This document shows positions 8,901 through 15,702 of a stretch of 46,480 bases of DNA, piece by piece. The notes beneath the pieces are model-generated. The model saw only the letters and a program-made list of their open reading frames with translations. It ran no database searches and was not told the origin of the DNA. Made by a program: the position numbers and the translations under genes. The stretch comes from Clostridia bacterium (GTDB lineage Bacteria; Bacillota; Clostridia; Christensenellales; Aristaeellaceae), in assembly GCA_900759005.1 (NCBI GenBank), contig CAAEUQ010000178.1, positions 1-46,480 of the forward strand, written 5' to 3'. How positions within the stretch are numbered: position 1 is the stretch's first letter; the number at the start of each line of letters is the position of its first letter.

Positions 8901-11558
8901 GTAATCGATCGACGTTACGCTCGCAGGCAGCTCCAGCGCGGTCAGACCAGTGCTGTCAAATGCCTGCTGTCCGATCGTGGTCAGCGTGCTGGGGAACTGT
9001 ACGCCGGTCACGCCCGCGCAATTGTGGAACGCTTCGCGGCCGATGGCGGTCACGCCCTCAGGGAAGACCACCTCGCCGGTCAGACCCGTGCAGCCGGAAA
9101 ACGCGGATTCGCCGATGGTCTTCAGCGTGCTGGGGAACTTCACGGAGGTGATGCCCGTCTGCTTTTCATAGGCATAATCGCCAATCGCGGTCACACCCTC
9201 GGGGATTACCAGTTCGCCGGTGACCTGAACGGTAGGAAGCGCGAACACGATTTCCGTGCCGTTCTTCATCAGGACATTGTCCTTCATGCTGTAAATGCTG
9301 CCCTCGGCGCAGTTGATGGTCGAGATCGCCTTACAGCCCACGAACGCACTGGTGTTGAACGCATCCATCGATTTGGGAATATTGATGGTGGTCAGCGCCG
9401 TGCAGTTGCTGAACGTGTAGTCCGCCATGGTGGTCACGCCCTCTTTGAAGCTGACCGTCTTCAGCGCGGTGCAGTCCTTGAAGACATAGGTTTGGGTGAT
9501 ATTGCAGGGAATCGTAACGGATTCCAGCTTCGTGCATCCGGCAAAGGGACCGTCCCAGGTGGTATAGTTCGTGCCGGAAATCTCGGTTACGGAGTCTGGG
9601 AAGATGATGCCCGTGATTTCGCTTCCGCCGAACAGCGCGCCAACCTTGGTCACGCCGTCGGGAATGGTGATCACGCCCTCCATCTTGCCGAGGTACGTAA
9701 AGATCTCCGTGCCGTTGTTCTTCAGCACGAAATTATCCTTCGCGCTCAGCACGCAGCCCTCCGCACAGGTAAAGCTGGTGATGGTCGTCACGCCGCTGAA
9801 CGCGTCGTCGCCGATGCTGGTGAGCGTGGACGGAAGGGAAACGCTCGTGACCGCCGACATGGCATAGAACGCGTAATTGACAATGCTGGTTACGCCTTCC
9901 TTGACCACGATGCTCTTGATCTGTTCGTTGTACTTCTTGGTATAGGTCGGCAGGCTCCATTTGCTGATGCTGCCGCCCATCTTGCCGTCACTGCCCTCGA
10001 CCGCGCTAAATTCCAGCGTACCGTCCTCGCGCAGCTTCCAGACGACGTTGCCGTATTTTCCGCTGTCGATCGCGGTAGCGGCGACGGTCGCAACGCACGC
10101 GGGCGCGGTGATCGCGGAGATTTCCTTCGCTGCGTCGCCCTCGCCGACCGTCTTCGTTTTCACGGCGGAAACGACGTGCGTGCCCGCAGTGGTGATCTTC
10201 ACGGTCGCCTTGCCCTCCGCGTCGGTCACAGCGCTGGTCTTCACGCCGTCAACGGTGATGGTCGCGCCTTCGCAGGGAACCATCGACATATTGTAGTTCT
10301 CGTCGAACACGGCGGACTTCAGCGTCAGCTCAAAGCTGGTCTCATCGTCCGTGTCAACGGTCGCCTTGTCGAACGCCGCATACGCTTCGGTATCCGGATA
10401 GGCGTGCGCATAGATGAATACGTCGAGGAAATCGCCGTTCTGAACCTTGTCGGTCAGCGCGTACACCATCGCGCCGTTCAGGTAATAGCCAACGTTCGAG
10501 GTTTCAACGCCCCAAAGCTTGGTGATATATTCGCCGTAATCGCCGGTTGCCGTCGCAAAGCCGTCCGCGCCGTCCGCGCAGAACTGCTCGTGCGCCGCAG
10601 TGAGGATATCATTGACGGTATATTCCAGCTTGGTATCCAGCTGAACCTTCATGTTCACCGTATCCGCGCCGTTCTTGTCCTTCATAAACGCGCTGGCGTT
10701 GCTGAAGGTCACGTTCGCCGTAATGGGCGTATGTGGCACTTCCTGCGCGACGGTAAAGGTATATACCTGCGCGTCGCCGGTGTTATCGTTCATGCTGGGC
10801 CACGCGGGATCGCCGCACTTGACGGTGATCACCGTTCCGGCCGTGACCGGAACGCTCGCCGTGCGCTTGTATTCCGTTTCGCCAACATAGGTGTGCACCT
10901 GATAATTGCGGTTCGCTGCCGTCGGCGTAACCACGACGCTCTCGGTTCCTTCCGGAACGCTGAGCGTATACTCGTGCGTATCCGCCGCGAACGCCTTGTC
11001 CAGGCTGCCCGCGCTGAACGCAACCGCCTTCACGGTCTTGTCCGTGCTGTTGTAGTCGCTGCCCAGATCCGCGCCTAAATCGCAGGTGTACATCACGCGG
11101 ATTTCGTCGCCCGCAGTCAGACTGCCATTTGCAACCGTAACCTCATTGAAGGTCGTGCTGCTGAACCAGTCGTTGAGCGTGCCCATCCAGCCGGAACCGT
11201 CCGCAGCGTCCCTTTCAGCGATGCCGCCGACTTCGGTGATGTATCTGCCGTATTCACTTTCAACGATCGTGGGCGCCGTGTCCACGGTCGCCAGCGCCGC
11301 GACGATACAGGTCATCATCGTCGAATCCGCGCTGAGTTCAACGTCCGTATTGACCAGCTCGCCTGTCCAGGCGGGGGTCTTGCCGTTCATTTCTTCGGTG
11401 AAAGTCGTGTTTTCAACTACGACGTGTACCGTTCCCTTGCTCTCCTCCGCAAACGTCGCCGGAATCATGCTAAAGAGCATTGCCAGCGCAAGCAGCAGAG
11501 AAAGCAGCTTCGCGCACTTCTGGCGCGAGCCTTTACAGCTTGCCATTCGTTCTGTCAT
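5979..11558 (-). CDS. Giant secreted protein: two DUF4430 domains, LRR_5 and GLUG repeats, dockerin
   Basis: A 1859-residue exported protein; the signal peptide ends near P-A-T-F-A-E-E. Order: DUF4430 domain 1 (about 40-157; W-M-G-T-L-N-D-W and L-T-A-G-D-E-I-R-V-M-Y); a cadherin-like beta domain (about 165-257); DUF4430 domain 2 (about 280-385; G-Y-Y-L-N-G-A-M-V); an Ig-like domain (to about 470); BspA-type LRR_5 repeats (about 498-1281; F-x-x-C-T-x-L-x-x-V/I motifs); an Ig-like domain (about 1289-1375); GLUG-type repeats (about 1382-1700); and a dockerin (1798-1859) whose two loops are near-identical, D-L-N-G-D-G/S-E-V-D-I-T-D. DUF4430 resembles the C-terminal cobalamin-contacting domain of transcobalamin and intrinsic factor, and a cobalamin riboswitch precedes the gene. 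The AGG abuts ATG 11558, so ATG 11546 (M-A-S-C-K) may be the true start. Confidence 0.85.
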   Translation of the reverse strand: MTERMASCKGSRQKCAKLLSLLLALAMLFSMIPATFAEESKGTVHVVVENTTFTEEMNGKTPAWTGELVNTDVELSADSTMMTCIVAALATVDTAPTIVESEYGRYITEVGGIAERDAADGSGWMGTLNDWFSSTTFNEVTVANGSLTAGDEIRVMYTCDLGADLGSDYNSTDKTVKAVAFSAGSLDKAFAADTHEYTLSVPEGTESVVVTPTAANRNYQVHTYVGETEYKRTASVPVTAGTVITVKCGDPAWPSMNDNTGDAQVYTFTVAQEVPHTPITANVTFSNASAFMKDKNGADTVNMKVQLDTKLEYTVNDILTAAHEQFCADGADGFATATGDYGEYITKLWGVETSNVGYYLNGAMVYALTDKVQNGDFLDVFIYAHAYPDTEAYAAFDKATVDTDDETSFELTLKSAVFDENYNMSMVPCEGATITVDGVKTSAVTDAEGKATVKITTAGTHVVSAVKTKTVGEGDAAKEISAITAPACVATVAATAIDSGKYGNVVWKLREDGTLEFSAVEGSDGKMGGSISKWSLPTYTKKYNEQIKSIVVKEGVTSIVNYAFYAMSAVTSVSLPSTLTSIGDDAFSGVTTITSFTCAEGCVLSAKDNFVLKNNGTEIFTYLGKMEGVITIPDGVTKVGALFGGSEITGIIFPDSVTEISGTNYTTWDGPFAGCTKLESVTIPCNITQTYVFKDCTALKTVSFKEGVTTMADYTFSNCTALTTINIPKSMDAFNTSAFVGCKAISTINCAEGSIYSMKDNVLMKNGTEIVFALPTVQVTGELVIPEGVTAIGDYAYEKQTGITSVKFPSTLKTIGESAFSGCTGLTGEVVFPEGVTAIGREAFHNCAGVTGVQFPSTLTTIGQQAFDSTGLTALELPASVTSIDYGAFQKTKIKTLNLPDGLNITESSVFQECTELTEISVGGDVMGNGAFGNCTALTTVTVREGATSIGSMAFGGCTALTTVNLPKSLTTLDARAFYGCTALKSINFAEGSTFRFQDGIVYSGNSILFVLTLDQEELVIADGVTEIGNQAFQNQTVLKKVTLPDSLVKIGSSAFNDCTNLASINLPKNLEEIGYAAFNNCTSLSMVTFPASLKTIGGSAFEGCTNMKGRLYLPGTITSFGGYAFQDCSGITSVYFEDAADPENTTYGEMLLRECVNLTDLRLPENMTKLNGMIYHCYGLRKLVLPENIKEFASNDYLPDGFVYMDLKGIQKFSTYTMSNMSNLKELYLSADLTDYPDSGRNCHPDIIYFRGTEEQWNTVKFGKNTLANFEKYGTVIVFNYGSETGDAPEITKQPESATYEQGLRPSPLAIEVNELEGAQYVYHWFCDGEFVASGKECAISTGTPGAHEYYCMVRCVVNGKYSETKSDVVTVTVAAVEKPFEGEGTEEDPYQLSKWQDLERLSVLVESGESYKDKCFLMTADITLPKNWKPIGCTKDGSNGINKGANLNAFSGTFDGGNHLLTVPAGERPLFAYVNGTTIRNLNIYGTQINGFGLVDCFTGVGMSGTAMIIENITLKSGTQTLESGLIGARRFENGWAGCSAGYNAIIRNCTIEKGVIIGYTGERSEIGGFAGRMQGTVENCVNNGTVKGVNYVGGIIATIDNALGKCDVLNCTFGGDVIASGKNAGGIVGSGYCVDTSAPNGKKITVENCTSTGVITGDTNVGGILGGDEYVAQSWDNVKYSFKNNTFTGKVAGNKNVGAIIGYYKSLNRVDDISGNQYSKNCGATQPVGAVYVVDTNCAEPTAYGDTIYCNTESGTSSCPTVAGCSWKTGYNRTDDPLGKDISKLFAVIGAVKLGDLNGDGEVDITDAGILVQYCNDVIELTSDQLQAADLNGDSEVDITDAGILVQFCNDLITEF

Positions 11559-11714
11559 CCTTTCCTGAGTCCAGATTTATTGCAAACCTTCCGTTTTTGA
11601 ACATACTGCATCATCGTTGCTGAATGGACGACTTCCCCCCTTCCCTCGCTCATAATAAAACGACCAACGCGCTTTCTGCGCCCCAGTTTTCCGTCTTCGA
11701 ACGTATTCATTCAG

Positions 11715-11916
11715 TGTGTTATAGGTCTTCTGACTCGTGCGGTTCAGAGACAGCTCAGCGCGCGCGACTGCGCCTTCTCAGCTTTTCAGCCAATGACCGG
11801 CTTTCGCCATCAATCGCGCGCTTCCGCCTTACAGCACGCTTCGGTGTCCCGGATTCCAACCGGATTCCCTCATTTTCGCGCCGGGGTTCTCCCTTGCGGC
11901 GCGAAAGCACAACACA
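11715..11916 (-). promoter_or_regulatory. Cobalamin (B12) riboswitch
   Basis: Read on the minus strand, this has the ordered conserved pieces of a cobalamin riboswitch: GAGGGAATCCGG, then TTGGAATCCGGGACACCG, GTGCTGTAA, GAAAGCCGGTCATTGG, GAGAAGGCGC and finally the B12 box AGTCAGAAGACCTAT (about 11,721-11,735). TGTGTTGT (11,909-11,916) and ATAACACA (11,715-11,722) pair as an eight-base-pair closing stem. The promoter at 11,964-11,992 lies upstream and the giant DUF4430 gene starts 157 bases downstream. Cobalamin riboswitches normally turn expression down when B12 is plentiful. The stretch 11,559-11,714 should hold the expression platform; I see a small GCGC-loop-GCGC hairpin but no convincing terminator, so translational control is possible. 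Confidence 0.88.
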
Positions 11917-11963
11917 GCATATTCAATTCGCAGCACATAATGTCTCCACTATGCACCATACTA

Positions 11964-11992
11964 ATCATATCATTCTTCTTTGACCCTGTCCA
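11964..11992 (-). promoter_or_regulatory. Promoter of the riboswitch-controlled surface operon
   Basis: TGGACA (11,987-11,992) and TATGAT (11,964-11,969) lie 17 bases apart on the minus strand, each one base from consensus. The start point would be near 11,957, giving a leader of about 400 bases that contains the whole cobalamin riboswitch. The four genes downstream are separated by at most 66 bases, so this is probably their common promoter. Confidence 0.7.
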
Positions 11993-12076
11993 TCCATTTA
12001 GGTAAATTTTTGCAATTTTAATGCGAATTTTTATGAAATATCGATGCCCGCACCGCCATTTATGCCGATTGAAGCA

Positions 12077-12106
12077 TAAAAAATGCAGGGAGACGAATCG
12101 CCTCCC
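12077..12106 (-). terminator. Intrinsic terminator after the toroid genes
   Basis: GGGAGGCG-ATT-CGTCTCCC (eight base pairs, one G-U) is embedded in an outer ATGCA/TGCAT pair and followed by six T on the minus strand, just past the stop at 12,120. It separates the two toroid genes from the riboswitch operon, so those genes are not transcribed with it by default. Confidence 0.8.
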
Positions 12107-12119
12107 CGCGGGTTTGCAT

Positions 12120-13115
12120 TTACGGATTCAGAACGTCGGTCATGTCGTACAGCCGCGTTTTTCCGGAAAGCAGCCGGTCGTACGCGGCGAGCGCGTAATA
12201 CGCCTGCTCCGTCGCCATGCCGTCACGGTCATGATCGAGCAAATGCCTGAATCCGCCGCCTTCCACATAATAGTCCATCAGCGCATCAATCGCCGAACAG
12301 CCGTTTTTGATGAATCGCTCGTCCGTTTCAGGATCGATACCCAGCGCGCACAGCGCGGTCACGACCTGCGAAATCGATTCGCTGGTGGGCACGATATTGC
12401 CGCTGCCGTCGAAGGTGCCGTAGCTTCCGTCGTCAAACTGCATCTGCGAAAGCAGGTCGAGCGCCGCGTCCACCGCGGGATTGACGTCCACAGCGTAAAC
12501 CGCCGTTTCGCCCTCGTGCAGATAATATTTCGCGAGCGATTGCAGCGCCATGCCGGTCATATCCGAATCGGCGGTATCGCCGGCAATCGCCCAGCCGCCG
12601 TCCTCGAGCTGCATATTCAGAACCGACTGAACGAGCATTTCGCGAGTGTAGTTCGCGTCGTCCGGAAGCTCGTAATCGCCACAGTCCAGCGCAATCAGCG
12701 CCCAGATCGGGCCATTGTTGCCCTGCATGGCGAGAAAATTCATATTGCCCAGCGGTTCGAGCAGGTTGTAGCCCGCGACGTTCGTTACATCCGCACCGAT
12801 CGCCGTCAGCGCCAGAATCATGCGCGAATTCTCGGTAGATTTCACGCGATGCAGCTGACCGTGCTCGTCCGCATTTTCGCGAACATAGGCTTCCGCGCTT
12901 GCGTAATAGCTTTCGGGCACTTCTCGCCCGCTGCGCGCAAGACCGATCACCATCCATTCGCCGCCGACGGAGCCGACCTGCGGCGCGCCGAGCGACTCGA
13001 TGTAATCGCCGGTCGTCTGATAGGCGTTTTTCACGTTTTCGGGCATTTCGCCCTCCGCGAACGCGCCGCCGAACAGCATCATCGCCGCCAGCAAAAGACA
13101 AAGTATTCTTTTCAT
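12120..13115 (-). CDS. Secreted alpha/alpha-toroid protein, intrinsic factor/transcobalamin-like
   Basis: A 331-residue exported protein with a signal peptide (M-K-R-I-L-C-L-L-L-A-A-M-M..., cleavage near G-A-F-A-E). The rest is a run of helical hairpins of the prenyltransferase/squalene-oxidase repeat class: G-E-W-M-V-I-G-L-A-R-S-G, N-S-R-M-I-L-A-L-T-A-I-G, G-P-I-W-A-L-I-A-L-D, D-G-G-W-A-I-A-G, S-I-S-Q-V-V-T-A-L-C-A-L-G and M-A-T-E-Q-A-Y-Y-A-L. No terpene-cyclase D-x-D-D acid motif is evident, so a binding role is more likely than catalysis. In Firmicutes this toroid type often occurs fused to DUF4430, the arrangement of intrinsic factor and transcobalamin. Here DUF4430 is on the neighbouring giant protein. 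GGAGG lies seven bases before ATG 13115. Cobalamin binding is inferred. Confidence 0.8.
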   Translation of the reverse strand: MKRILCLLLAAMMLFGGAFAEGEMPENVKNAYQTTGDYIESLGAPQVGSVGGEWMVIGLARSGREVPESYYASAEAYVRENADEHGQLHRVKSTENSRMILALTAIGADVTNVAGYNLLEPLGNMNFLAMQGNNGPIWALIALDCGDYELPDDANYTREMLVQSVLNMQLEDGGWAIAGDTADSDMTGMALQSLAKYYLHEGETAVYAVDVNPAVDAALDLLSQMQFDDGSYGTFDGSGNIVPTSESISQVVTALCALGIDPETDERFIKNGCSAIDALMDYYVEGGGFRHLLDHDRDGMATEQAYYALAAYDRLLSGKTRLYDMTDVLNP

Positions 13116-13130
13116 TTCTATCCCTCCATT

Positions 13131-14429
13131 TTACTCTTTCGGTGCAATTCCGATATACAGTCTGAGCGGCTCAATCCGGTTTTCGCCGTCGTTAAAGGAA
13201 TCCGTCATATCGTAAAGCCGGTTCAGCTGCATGAGATACCGGGCATACGCGGTCAGCGCGTAATAGCCCTGTTCGGTCGCCATTGCATCGCGCTCCGCAT
13301 TCTCCAAATGCGCAAATCCGCCGTTTGCAACGCCGAAATGAATCAGCGCGTCCAGCGCCGAAACGCCGTTTTTGATAAAACGCTCGTCCTGATCAGGGTC
13401 GATTCCCAGCGCCGTCAGCGCCACGATTACCTGCGAAGCGGATTCGCCCGTCGCGGTCATCGTTCCATCCGCGGCGTAAGTGCCGAAAAGTCCGCTGGAG
13501 TCCTGAAGCATGGACAGGCATTCAACGCCGCGTCCAATCGCCGCATTCAGCTCGTTGTCCGCATCCGCGGCAGGATCATAATAAGGCGCAATCGCCTGAA
13601 GCGCCATCGCGGTCATATCCGTGTCCGCGCCGTCGCCGGTGAATGCCCATCCGCCGTCCTCAAGCTGCGCATCCAGAATGCAGCCGATCAGCGCTTCGCG
13701 GGTCGCGTCGCCTTCGGGCAGGGGCTCATAAGCATTGCTGTCCAGCGCGATCAGCGCCCAGACGGGGCCGTTGATTCCCTGATTCCGAACATAGCCGAGT
13801 TCGCCGATACCGTCGATCAGGTTATAGCCGCCCACATCCGTCGCGTCCATGCCCAGCGCCGTCAGCGCCAGAATCAGGCGCGTATTTTCGGTGCACTTAT
13901 TCGCGTTCAGCCGTTCGTTTTCATCAATGTTCTGCGAAACATAATCGAGCGCGCGCTCGAAATACGCCGTGTCCACGCTTCGTCCACTGCGGGCAAGTCC
14001 GATTGCCATCCATTCGCCGCCGATCGAGCCGACCTGAGGCGTTCCGAGCTTTTCGAGATAATCACCCGTCTCGAAATACAGATTTCTGAATTCACCCAAT
14101 CCGTTCAGCTTTTCAAGCGCAGCTTCCGCGTTTTTCAGCTGATCGGCGTTGGTAATCAGCGCCTTCTGCGTATCGGTCAGCTGATCGTAGGCGCCGCGCG
14201 CATTCGCGATTGCATTCGCGGAATCCTCGTCGATCTGAACGCCGATTGCATTGATTGCGGAAACGACGTCGTTCGCGCGCGCCTTGTCCTTGTCGGTCGC
14301 AATCGCGCTGGCACGCTGATATTCCGCGGCGAGAAGCTGATCGTAATTGCGAACCAGTTTCTTCTGCGCGTCCGTCAGCTGGTCGTAAGCGTCGCGCGCC
14401 TCGGAAATGCGCTGTTCGTCCGAACCCAT
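13131..14429 (-). CDS. Alpha/alpha-toroid protein, 5'-truncated, with helical linker repeats
   Basis: From ATG 14429 this encodes 432 residues: two repeats ending A-Y-D-Q-L-T-D-x-Q-K (about 1-110), then a toroid domain (about 112-425) closely matching the 331-residue neighbour, for example G-G-E-W-M-A-I-G-L-A-R-S-G and D-E-R-F-I-K-N-G. There is no signal peptide. The reading frame continues upstream through P-A-L-I-D-A, which fits the repeat, to a TGA with no ATG, GTG or TTG in between, and ATG 14429 has no ribosome site. The original 5' end, with its export signal, therefore appears lost at about 14,450, where unrelated sequence begins. It may be a pseudogene, or be expressed from the promoter at 14,512-14,540. 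The next gene starts 15 bases downstream, so the pair formed an operon. Confidence 0.7.
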   Translation of the reverse strand: MGSDEQRISEARDAYDQLTDAQKKLVRNYDQLLAAEYQRASAIATDKDKARANDVVSAINAIGVQIDEDSANAIANARGAYDQLTDTQKALITNADQLKNAEAALEKLNGLGEFRNLYFETGDYLEKLGTPQVGSIGGEWMAIGLARSGRSVDTAYFERALDYVSQNIDENERLNANKCTENTRLILALTALGMDATDVGGYNLIDGIGELGYVRNQGINGPVWALIALDSNAYEPLPEGDATREALIGCILDAQLEDGGWAFTGDGADTDMTAMALQAIAPYYDPAADADNELNAAIGRGVECLSMLQDSSGLFGTYAADGTMTATGESASQVIVALTALGIDPDQDERFIKNGVSALDALIHFGVANGGFAHLENAERDAMATEQGYYALTAYARYLMQLNRLYDMTDSFNDGENRIEPLRLYIGIAPKE

Positions 14430-14511
14430 CGCGTCGATGAGCGCAGGAAATATACTGAAAGTCCTTGTAAATCAATAGTCAGACTCATCAGAGTCCATAA
14501 GTTACAGATAC

Positions 14512-14540
14512 ATTATAGCAGATCAACACCTCTGCGTCAA
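14512..14540 (-). promoter_or_regulatory. Promoter reading into the truncated toroid gene
   Basis: TTGACG (14,535-14,540) and a perfect TATAAT (14,512-14,517) are 17 bases apart on the minus strand. The start point near 14,506 gives a leader with a GACTC-TGAT-GAGTC hairpin running into the toroid frame. AAGGA in this leader is followed in frame only by an ATA, so translation would need a poor start or the internal ATG. The rest of 14,541-14,776 holds nothing I recognise. Confidence 0.6.
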
Positions 14541-14776
14541 TCAACGGGGGCTAGGTGAATACAAAGTCAGCACACCACCTGTCTATGGGGCATGATAAAT
14601 CTTCTCATTCATGCCGTCAAATGCCGAAGAAAGCATTTACTTTGAATCAGAAAAAAAGTGGGGACATCCGAACTTCGCCTTATAATATGTGCACTTCTCC
14701 CCATCAGCATTTGCAAGGCAGTGTCTACTTGAACTACCTCATAGGCTATTTCTGAAAAATGTACACGGCAGCGGTT

Positions 14777-15001
14777 TTATGCCTCCCCCACTTCATCAGA
14801 CGTCTGCTTCCATTCCACCTCATTCATACCGAGTGCATCACGCAATAATCCATTCATCAGACCATTTATTGATTCATTCAGTGTTTTTGCATAAGCATCG
14901 ATGTCAGCTTTGCGTCCTTTGGGGACACGGATCTTAATCTCGTCGTAATTGGCCGCCATGTATTTCGCCACCGCTCTTTGCTGTGCTTTGCTTGCAGGCA
15001 T
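14777..15001 (-). CDS. Ribbon-helix-helix (Arc-type) DNA-binding protein
   Basis: A 74-residue protein beginning M-P-A-S-K-A-Q-Q-R-A-V and continuing I-K-I-R-V-P-K-G-R-K-A-D-I, a beta strand then helices of the ribbon-helix-helix type found in plasmid, conjugative-element and antitoxin regulators of Firmicutes. Such proteins dimerise and bind repeated operators. Three 17-base repeats lie in its own promoter region, consistent with autorepression and with control of the divergent gene at 15,241. GGAGGGATAGT precedes ATG 15001. No toxin gene is adjacent, so an antitoxin role is unsupported. The surroundings are more AT-rich than the flanking core genes, suggesting transfer. Confidence 0.75.
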   Translation of the reverse strand: MPASKAQQRAVAKYMAANYDEIKIRVPKGRKADIDAYAKTLNESINGLMNGLLRDALGMNEVEWKQTSDEVGEA

Positions 15002-15024
15002 ACTATCCCTCCTTAATATTCTTT

Positions 15025-15053
15025 ATTATACCAGCATTTTATATCGGGCACAA
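15025..15053 (-). promoter_or_regulatory. Promoter of the RHH gene
   Basis: TTGTGC (15,048-15,053) and a perfect TATAAT (15,025-15,030) are 17 bases apart on the minus strand. The first of three 17-base repeats (15,041-15,057) covers the -35 element, so a protein bound there would block transcription. Confidence 0.65.
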
Positions 15054-15123
15054 TATACGCATTGCACATATATTGGGTACGATATTCATCAACAACGCCA
15101 GTTGATATATCGGGTACAATATA
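15041..15123. repeat. Three 17-base operator-like direct repeats
   Basis: Copies at 15,041-15,057 (ATATCGGGCACAATATA), 15,070-15,086 (ATATTGGGTACGATATT) and 15,107-15,123 (ATATCGGGTACAATATA) share a GGG(T/C)AC core with AT flanks. Copies 1 and 3 overlap the core promoters of the two divergent genes; copy 2 lies between them. The layout suits a ribbon-helix-helix repressor controlling both directions. Spacing of 29 and 37 bases and the lack of spacers rule out CRISPR. Confidence 0.7.
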
Positions 15124-15130
15124 GTATAAT
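15102..15130 (+). promoter_or_regulatory. Promoter of the phage-type gene
   Basis: TTGATA (15,102-15,107) and TATAAT (15,125-15,130) are 17 bases apart, with repeat copy 3 filling the spacer. The leader of about 100 bases before ATG 15241 can fold but matches no RNA family I know. Confidence 0.65.
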
Positions 15131-15240
15131 ATAGTTACAAGGTTGAACGAAGCACGACAGTTTCTCCTCGCAAGAGCCCTACGGGAGCCACGCCAGCATG
15201 ACGGTGCTTTCTTCAGCCGAATAAAAAGGAGGAAATCAAC

Positions 15241-15702
15241 ATGGCAACCAATGAACTCGTCAGCAAGCTCAACGAACTGACCGAACTGCGCAGGATGGCA
15301 GAGGACATCAGCGCCGAGATCGAAGCAATCCAGAACGAGATCAAAGCCCACATGACCGAATCTGACACTGATACCATCACGGCAGGTGCATTCAAAGTCA
15401 CTTGGAAAGCAGTCATTTCCACCCGCATCGACACCACTGCACTGCGCAAGGATCTTCCTGAGATTTGGCATGAGTATGGCAAAGGCCGTGAATATGATCC
15501 TGGGGACGGCGGCTTGACCGCCTCCCCTCTGGAGGAAATGACGATGAAAAAACTCTACACGGACACCGCAGCAAATCTGCTGTGCAACATGCGCATCCGA
15601 ATTGAAGGAATAGTGCAGCTCTACGAGGATGATGCAGCACTATTGCAGCGTCTGGCTGAAACGAATGATATGCTGACCACTGCCGCCAGCTCGCTCATGT
15701 AA
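15241..15702 (+). CDS. Phage/conjugative-element protein, possibly two fused genes
   Basis: AAGGAGG lies eight bases before ATG 15241. Residues 1-81 form a coiled coil (L-N-E-L-T-E-L-R-R-M-A-E-D-I) followed by a short beta-rich part (G-A-F-K-V-T-W-K) ending P-E-I-W-H-E-Y-G-K. This resembles small Gp157-like proteins of Firmicute phages and mobile elements, which usually end shortly after this point. The remaining 72 residues look like a different small gene: a second ribosome site (GGAGG, 15,531-15,535) precedes ATG 15544, giving a 52-residue helical product. A deletion or frameshift may have fused the two, or the second is translated independently. The stop lies directly on the boundary with the truncated glycosidase. 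Function unknown. Confidence 0.55.
   Translation: MATNELVSKLNELTELRRMAEDISAEIEAIQNEIKAHMTESDTDTITAGAFKVTWKAVISTRIDTTALRKDLPEIWHEYGKGREYDPGDGGLTASPLEEMTMKKLYTDTAANLLCNMRIRIEGIVQLYEDDAALLQRLAETNDMLTTAASSLM

Noticed and set aside
2472..11078. An 8.6 kb open frame on the plus strand (2868 codons) opposite the surface operon
   Set aside because: It is antisense to proteins with clear signal peptides and domain repeats. It is rich in Arg, His, Ala and Gly, has no ribosome site and no domain, and reflects strong codon bias in the real genes leaving few antisense stops.
12120..14429. Toroid proteins as terpene cyclases or prenyltransferases
   Set aside because: The helical repeat matches, but no catalytic D-x-D-D or zinc-ligand set is visible and the proteins are secreted, so a binding function fits better.
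12021..14558. Long plus-strand frame (845 codons) opposite the toroid genes
   Set aside because: Same antisense shadow; the minus strand holds two related proteins with repeats and a ribosome site.
15041..15123. Short repeats as a CRISPR array
   Set aside because: Only three imperfect 17-base copies with unequal spacing, lying on two promoters, and no cas genes.
14777..15702. Toxin-antitoxin pair
   Set aside because: The RHH protein could be an antitoxin, but the divergent neighbour resembles a phage structural or accessory protein and no toxin fold is recognisable.
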